46,371 nt of DNA. It comes from Bacteroidota bacterium (GTDB lineage Bacteria; Bacteroidota; Ignavibacteria; Ignavibacteriales; Melioribacteraceae). Made by a program: the position numbers and the translations under genes. The DNA lies in NCBI GenBank assembly GCA_021820065.1, contig JAKAEE010000019.1, forward strand, positions 5,951 to 52,321, read 5' to 3'. Under the pieces are notes generated by a model. It was given only the letters and a program-made list of their open reading frames with translations. It made no database searches and was not told where the DNA came from. This document shows positions 43,418-46,371 of the stretch, piece by piece; the stretch's first letter is position 1; the number at the start of each line of letters is the position of its first letter.

Positions 43418-44277
43418 TATTTCTCTTTTTTATTTCTCAAGGCGGCTTCAAGTTCTTGGAAAGTCGGCCTCTCGTCGGAAAAAATTGTTCTGCGTGCAAT
43501 TTCTGCCGCTACAAACGGCGGATTACCTTTGGAGTAAGCAAGTATATAAGATTTTATGATTTGCAAATCCTGAACCTCCTCTTCAACTATGAGTCCAATG
43601 TTTGCCGCAATAGGATTTACAAATCCGTACGAGAGAAGAACACCAAGAAAAGTCCCGACCAATGCTGCGGCTACATGATGACCTACTGTTTCGGCTCCTT
43701 CGCTGATAGACGCCATCGTAACAATGATACCGAGAACCGCGGCAACAATACCGAGACCTGGTAATGAATCACCTACTCTGACCAGGCCTTCTGAGATAGG
43801 TTTGTGTTCTTTTTCAAAAGTTTCAATCTCTGAATCCATCAGAGATTCAAGCTCGTGCGGCGGAACCGAACTGGCAAGCATTACTTTCATCGTGTCGCAG
43901 AAAAAATTCCTTCGGTAAACATCATCTGCAAATCTTGTTGCCTTTTTCAAAATGTCGCTTTTCTCAGGGTTTTCAATATGCTTTTCGATTGAGAGCAGCC
44001 CTTCACGCTGGGCGATTAAAAAAAGTTCGCTAAACGCTTTCAACATCTGGATGTAATCTTCTTTCGTATTCGGCTTATGCGAAAAAGTTTGAGGTATATA
44101 GCCCGCAATTTTTTTCAGCAAAGGCAGAGGAGAAGCGATCAGCAAACTTCCAATTGCAGCGCCGCCGATCGTTATGAATTCAGCTATCTGAATCAATAAA
44201 ATAAGATTGCCGCCAGCAAAGGTGAACCCGCCTATCACAGCCAGTATTACTATTACAATTCCGATTATTACGAACAT
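43417..44277 (-). CDS. motA: Flagellar stator protein MotA
   Basis: 286 aa with four membrane helices (about 1-20, 32-50, 172-192, 202-222). Residues known to matter in E. coli MotA are present at nearly the same numbers: Arg91, Glu98, Pro173 in GDSLPGLGIVAAVLG and Pro222 in FVNPIAANIG. Forms the stator ring around MotB, turning ion flow into rotor torque through its cytoplasmic loop. It overlaps the REC-Hpt gene by 10 bp and motB by 1 bp, so all three are translationally linked. Confidence 0.96.
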   Translation of the reverse strand: MFVIIGIVIVILAVIGGFTFAGGNLILLIQIAEFITIGGAAIGSLLIASPLPLLKKIAGYIPQTFSHKPNTKEDYIQMLKAFSELFLIAQREGLLSIEKHIENPEKSDILKKATRFADDVYRRNFFCDTMKVMLASSVPPHELESLMDSEIETFEKEHKPISEGLVRVGDSLPGLGIVAAVLGIIVTMASISEGAETVGHHVAAALVGTFLGVLLSYGFVNPIAANIGLIVEEEVQDLQIIKSYILAYSKGNPPFVAAEIARRTIFSDERPTFQELEAALRNKKEK

Positions 44278-45002
44278 AGTGTTGTCCTGGTTACGTGCAG
44301 AGATTCAATTTGCGATAAGCTTTGAAGCAGCGCTTCACATTTAGAGTTTATATCTCCCCATGTTTTGGCTGGGTCATCAATTACAGTTTCCAGTTCCACA
44401 CACTGATCGGTAATGTTGGTAAAGCCGGCTGTTCCACCGGAACCTTTCAGTTCATGAATAACCAGTTTCAGTAATTCCTTATTGCGATGATTTAATGACT
44501 GTCTTATTGATTCTTTTTTTGTAACGAGTGAGCTAATAAAAAATCTTTTTATCTCTCTCAAAAATTGTTCTTTCTCCGTAGCCGAGAAAGACATAATTTT
44601 TTTCGTGCTCACAAGAAAAGTTTTACCGAGTACATCGTCAATCGCTTTAATCATCGATTCCTTAGACAGCGGTTTAGACACAATTCTTTCTGCGCCTGCT
44701 TCCATTGCTGCCACTACGTTGTCTTTATTGGTGTGCCCGCTAATTACTATCACCGGAATCTGTTTTACATTTTCCAGGACCTTTAATACGCGCAGCATTT
44801 TTATTCCGTCCAGATTCGGCATCATTAGGTCCAAGATGATCAACTGCGGTTTGTACTCAACCGCTTTCTGCAAACCTTCCAGCCCGTCGTTGCAAGTAAA
44901 CACGTCAATATTGTAGTCGGAAAGAAACTTCTTTAAGGAATTTCGAATCACATCCGAATCGTCGATTACAAGTATCTTCACCTTGTCGTTTTCAACATTC
45001 AT
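44268..45002 (-). CDS. Receiver-histidine phosphotransfer (REC-Hpt) protein
   Basis: 244 aa. Residues about 8-125 form a receiver (Asp14/Asp15, phospho-acceptor Asp58 in LIILDLMMPNLDG, VISGH, Lys110 in IVSKPL). Residues about 140-235 are a helical Hpt domain with the phospho-accepting His183 in VIHELKGSGGTAGF. Such proteins relay phosphate Asp to His, then on to another receiver. There is no kinase or DNA-binding part. It lies between csrA (4 bp) and motA (10-bp overlap), with candidate downstream receivers at 42238 and 41595 in the same run. Confidence 0.93.
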   Translation of the reverse strand: MNVENDKVKILVIDDSDVIRNSLKKFLSDYNIDVFTCNDGLEGLQKAVEYKPQLIILDLMMPNLDGIKMLRVLKVLENVKQIPVIVISGHTNKDNVVAAMEAGAERIVSKPLSKESMIKAIDDVLGKTFLVSTKKIMSFSATEKEQFLREIKRFFISSLVTKKESIRQSLNHRNKELLKLVIHELKGSGGTAGFTNITDQCVELETVIDDPAKTWGDINSKCEALLQSLSQIESLHVTRTTLCS

Positions 45003-45006
45003 AACT

Positions 45007-45240
45007 TTATACTTTTTTGATTTTATACTTTACTAAATCGACCGGCGGCTGCAGCTTTGATTGCGAAGCTTGGATGGTGTTTGCCTTTACCTTTTCGTAA
45101 ATCTCTCCGCGCAAAATTTGGATGCTCTTCGCCGCTTCAATTCCGATCTTAACCTGGTTTTCGGAAATGGAAATAATCTTTACCGTAATTTCCGTACCCA
45201 GTTTGATTTCTTCGTTTATTTTTCTCGTTAGAACTAGCAT
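45007..45240 (-). CDS. csrA: RNA-binding carbon storage/flagellin regulator CsrA
   Basis: 77 aa. MLVLTRKINEEIKLG (first strand with the RNA-contacting Arg6) and IQILRGEIYEKV (second RNA-contact region) are diagnostic. The C-terminal extension (QSKLQPPVDLVKYKIKKV) is longer than in E. coli and common in FliW-containing bacteria, where FliW binds the CsrA C-terminus. CsrA binds GGA motifs in leaders and blocks ribosome loading; the fliC leader in this window has two fitting sites. It follows fliW by 4 bp. Confidence 0.97.
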   Translation of the reverse strand: MLVLTRKINEEIKLGTEITVKIISISENQVKIGIEAAKSIQILRGEIYEKVKANTIQASQSKLQPPVDLVKYKIKKV

Positions 45241-45244
45241 AGTA

Positions 45245-45625
45245 TTATTCTGTAAATAAGTTATAGTCTATTTGATATTTGTCCGAATCAAGAATTTTTT
45301 GAACTCCCTTTTTATCCTCTTGGTTGATGTACACGGGAGCTTTTAAATTTACCGTGATTTTTTTCGGATCGGCATTGAGAACAACTATCCCGAAAGCTTC
45401 AAAGTTTTCTTCTTGCGGGTAGTGTTCGTCAATTACCCGCATACCGAACATCGGGAAAGCAATGTCCGGATTGTCAATCGAGTTAAGCCAATAGAAAAGA
45501 CTATCATCGGGCTTGATAAACAAATATTTTGTAAGCTCTTCAAAACCGAAGAGACCTTTTTCAAATGTGATTATTTTATCTTCGGAAAATTCAATCTCCC
45601 CGAACCTATATGTTTTAAGTTTCAT
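45245..45625 (-). CDS. fliW: Flagellar assembly factor FliW
   Basis: 126 aa, close to the usual length. Opening strands YRFGEIEFSEDKIITFEKGLFGFEE, then PMFGMRVIDEHYP and VNLKAPVYINQEDKKG, are FliW hallmarks. FliW binds cytoplasmic flagellin or CsrA; when flagellin is used up by filament growth, freed FliW holds CsrA and flagellin translation resumes. It sits directly before csrA, the common arrangement, and 6 bp after the second motB. Confidence 0.97.
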   Translation of the reverse strand: MKLKTYRFGEIEFSEDKIITFEKGLFGFEELTKYLFIKPDDSLFYWLNSIDNPDIAFPMFGMRVIDEHYPQEENFEAFGIVVLNADPKKITVNLKAPVYINQEDKKGVQKILDSDKYQIDYNLFTE

Positions 45626-45631
45626 ATCAAC

Positions 45632-46369
45632 TCACTTAAGAATTACTAAATCTACTCTTCTATTTTTCGCCCTGTTTTCAGGCGTATCATTCGGCGCAAT
45701 CGGGCGGTACTCCGCATAACCGAGTATCGAAACTTTATCCGGATCAAGTCCGTCTTCCTTTATTAAATAGTAAGCAGTACTCAGCGCGCGGTCCACCGAT
45801 AAATGCCAGTTTGAAGGATACCGCACAGTGTTAATCGGCACATTATCAGTATGACCTTCAACGCGAATATCGTTTGGAATATCTTTAATAACTTGCGCCA
45901 GTCTATTGAGAACAGTTTTTGAATTTTCATTTAAGCCGGCTTGAGCAGGCGCAAAAAGCACTTCATCTAAAATATGAATTGTTATACCTTTTTCGTTTTC
46001 TTCAAGCTGAATCGTATTTGAGTAATTGTATTCTTTAATCAACCGGTTAAGCTGAGTACCAAGCGTTTCTTTTGGTCCGATGGCAGAGGTTTTCATTTCT
46101 GGCGCCGGATTTATTACCGCTTCGTTTCCAAAATAGTTTCCCAAAGCGTGCGCAACATTTTTGTATTTCGCAGCATCAATTTTCGAGATTGCATAAAGGA
46201 TAATAAAAAAACCCAATAGCAAAGTGATAAGATCAGAATATGTTATAAGGTATCTGTCCTCATCGTTTTTTTCCGGGAAAAGATTTTCTTCGGAGCTTAG
46301 GCTGCCAATCTGCCTTGCTGGTCTCTTTGCGGCAACATTCCTACCAATCTTGCTTTCATGATTGACGGG
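45632..46369 (-). CDS. motB: Second MotB-type stator protein, start not visible
   Basis: The frame is open to the window edge. The visible product has a charged cytoplasmic part, then DRYLITYSDLITLLLGFFIILYAI, a MotB membrane helix with the ion-carrying Asp in YSD, a linker, and an OmpA-like domain (VEGHTDNVPI, SNWHLSVDRALSTAYYL, GYAEYRPIAPNDTPENRAKNRRV). No ATG, GTG or TTG is in frame between the window edge and a TTG inside the membrane helix. The start is therefore a rare codon (ATT before GGTAGG or ATT before GGCAGC) or lies right of the window, overlapping the preceding motA by at least 70 bp. It resembles the MotB/MotS types of Gram-positives and spirochaetes more than the MotB at 42647, so it likely uses another stator ring or ion. 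Confidence 0.85.
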   Translation of the reverse strand, partial: PVNHESKIGRNVAAKRPARQIGSLSSEENLFPEKNDEDRYLITYSDLITLLLGFFIILYAISKIDAAKYKNVAHALGNYFGNEAVINPAPEMKTSAIGPKETLGTQLNRLIKEYNYSNTIQLEENEKGITIHILDEVLFAPAQAGLNENSKTVLNRLAQVIKDIPNDIRVEGHTDNVPINTVRYPSNWHLSVDRALSTAYYLIKEDGLDPDKVSILGYAEYRPIAPNDTPENRAKNRRVDLVILK

Positions 46370-46371
46370 AT
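46297..46371 (-). CDS. motA: C-terminal end of a second MotA-type stator protein, partial
   Basis: The last 24 codons (PSIMKARLVGMLPQRDQQG and a short tail) end with TAA at 46297. The sequence matches the C-terminus of MotA proteins that precede MotB, and it overlaps the frame of the second motB. Only the end is visible, so the identification rests on the tail and on the following motB. Confidence 0.6.
   Translation of the reverse strand: MPSIMKARLVGMLPQRDQQGRLAA

Overview
The window is one bacterial chromosome segment of roughly 40% G+C, and almost every gene lies on the minus strand. Three things fit a flagellated member of the Ignavibacteria (Bacteroidota/Chlorobi group): several leaders carry TAnnTTTG-type -7 boxes, many genes have clear AAGGAG/GGAGG Shine-Dalgarno sites, and flagella occur together with giant multihaem cytochromes and a tricorn-like peptidase. 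The taxonomic call is an inference from gene content.

Layout. 3-2786 (+): the 3' part of a tricorn-like S41 peptidase, closed by a bidirectional terminator. 2871-11294 (-): a compact five-gene operon, in transcription order a cytochrome-b-like membrane protein, an Fe-S/FAD oxidoreductase with an apparently permuted flavin fold, a 20-CXXCH cytochrome, a 40-CXXCH cytochrome and an outer-membrane beta-barrel protein. Together these look like an electron path from the inner membrane to the outer membrane and are the best candidate here for an undescribed system. 11602-13410: typA. 13594-17365: a multi-PAS/GAF sensor kinase with a REC-only partner. 17758-18126 (+): a STAS protein behind a leader with two inverted repeats. 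18178-22916: gnd, tkt and an exported galM. 23140-31091: two very large multi-domain methyltransferase/glycosyltransferase proteins. 31335-35314: the late flagellar block fliC, fliS, fliD, a fliT-like gene, flgM and a REC protein. 35444-36973: another glycosyltransferase. 37187 to the right edge: a tightly packed run of second-stator motA/motB, fliW, csrA, REC-Hpt, motA, motB, REC, REC-DHp, an unknown gene, a PAS histidine kinase and an unknown TPR/membrane/coiled-coil protein.

How the genes may work together. In the flagellar half, fliC has a textbook sigma-28 promoter (TAAA-N15-TCCGATAA). Its leader has a hairpin whose six-base loop AAGGAU matches the optimal CsrA site, and a second GGA overlaps the Shine-Dalgarno. 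With fliW and csrA encoded 10 kb away and flgM in the same late block, the segment holds both arms of flagellin control: sigma-28/FlgM and FliW/CsrA. The three large glycosyltransferase genes flanking the filament genes suggest flagellin or surface-polysaccharide glycosylation. Two different MotA/MotB stator pairs sit either side of fliW-csrA. Several phosphorelay modules are split over separate genes (REC, REC-Hpt, REC-DHp without an ATPase domain), which suggests a branched relay acting on motility.

No tRNA, rRNA, insertion sequence, prophage or CRISPR array was found.
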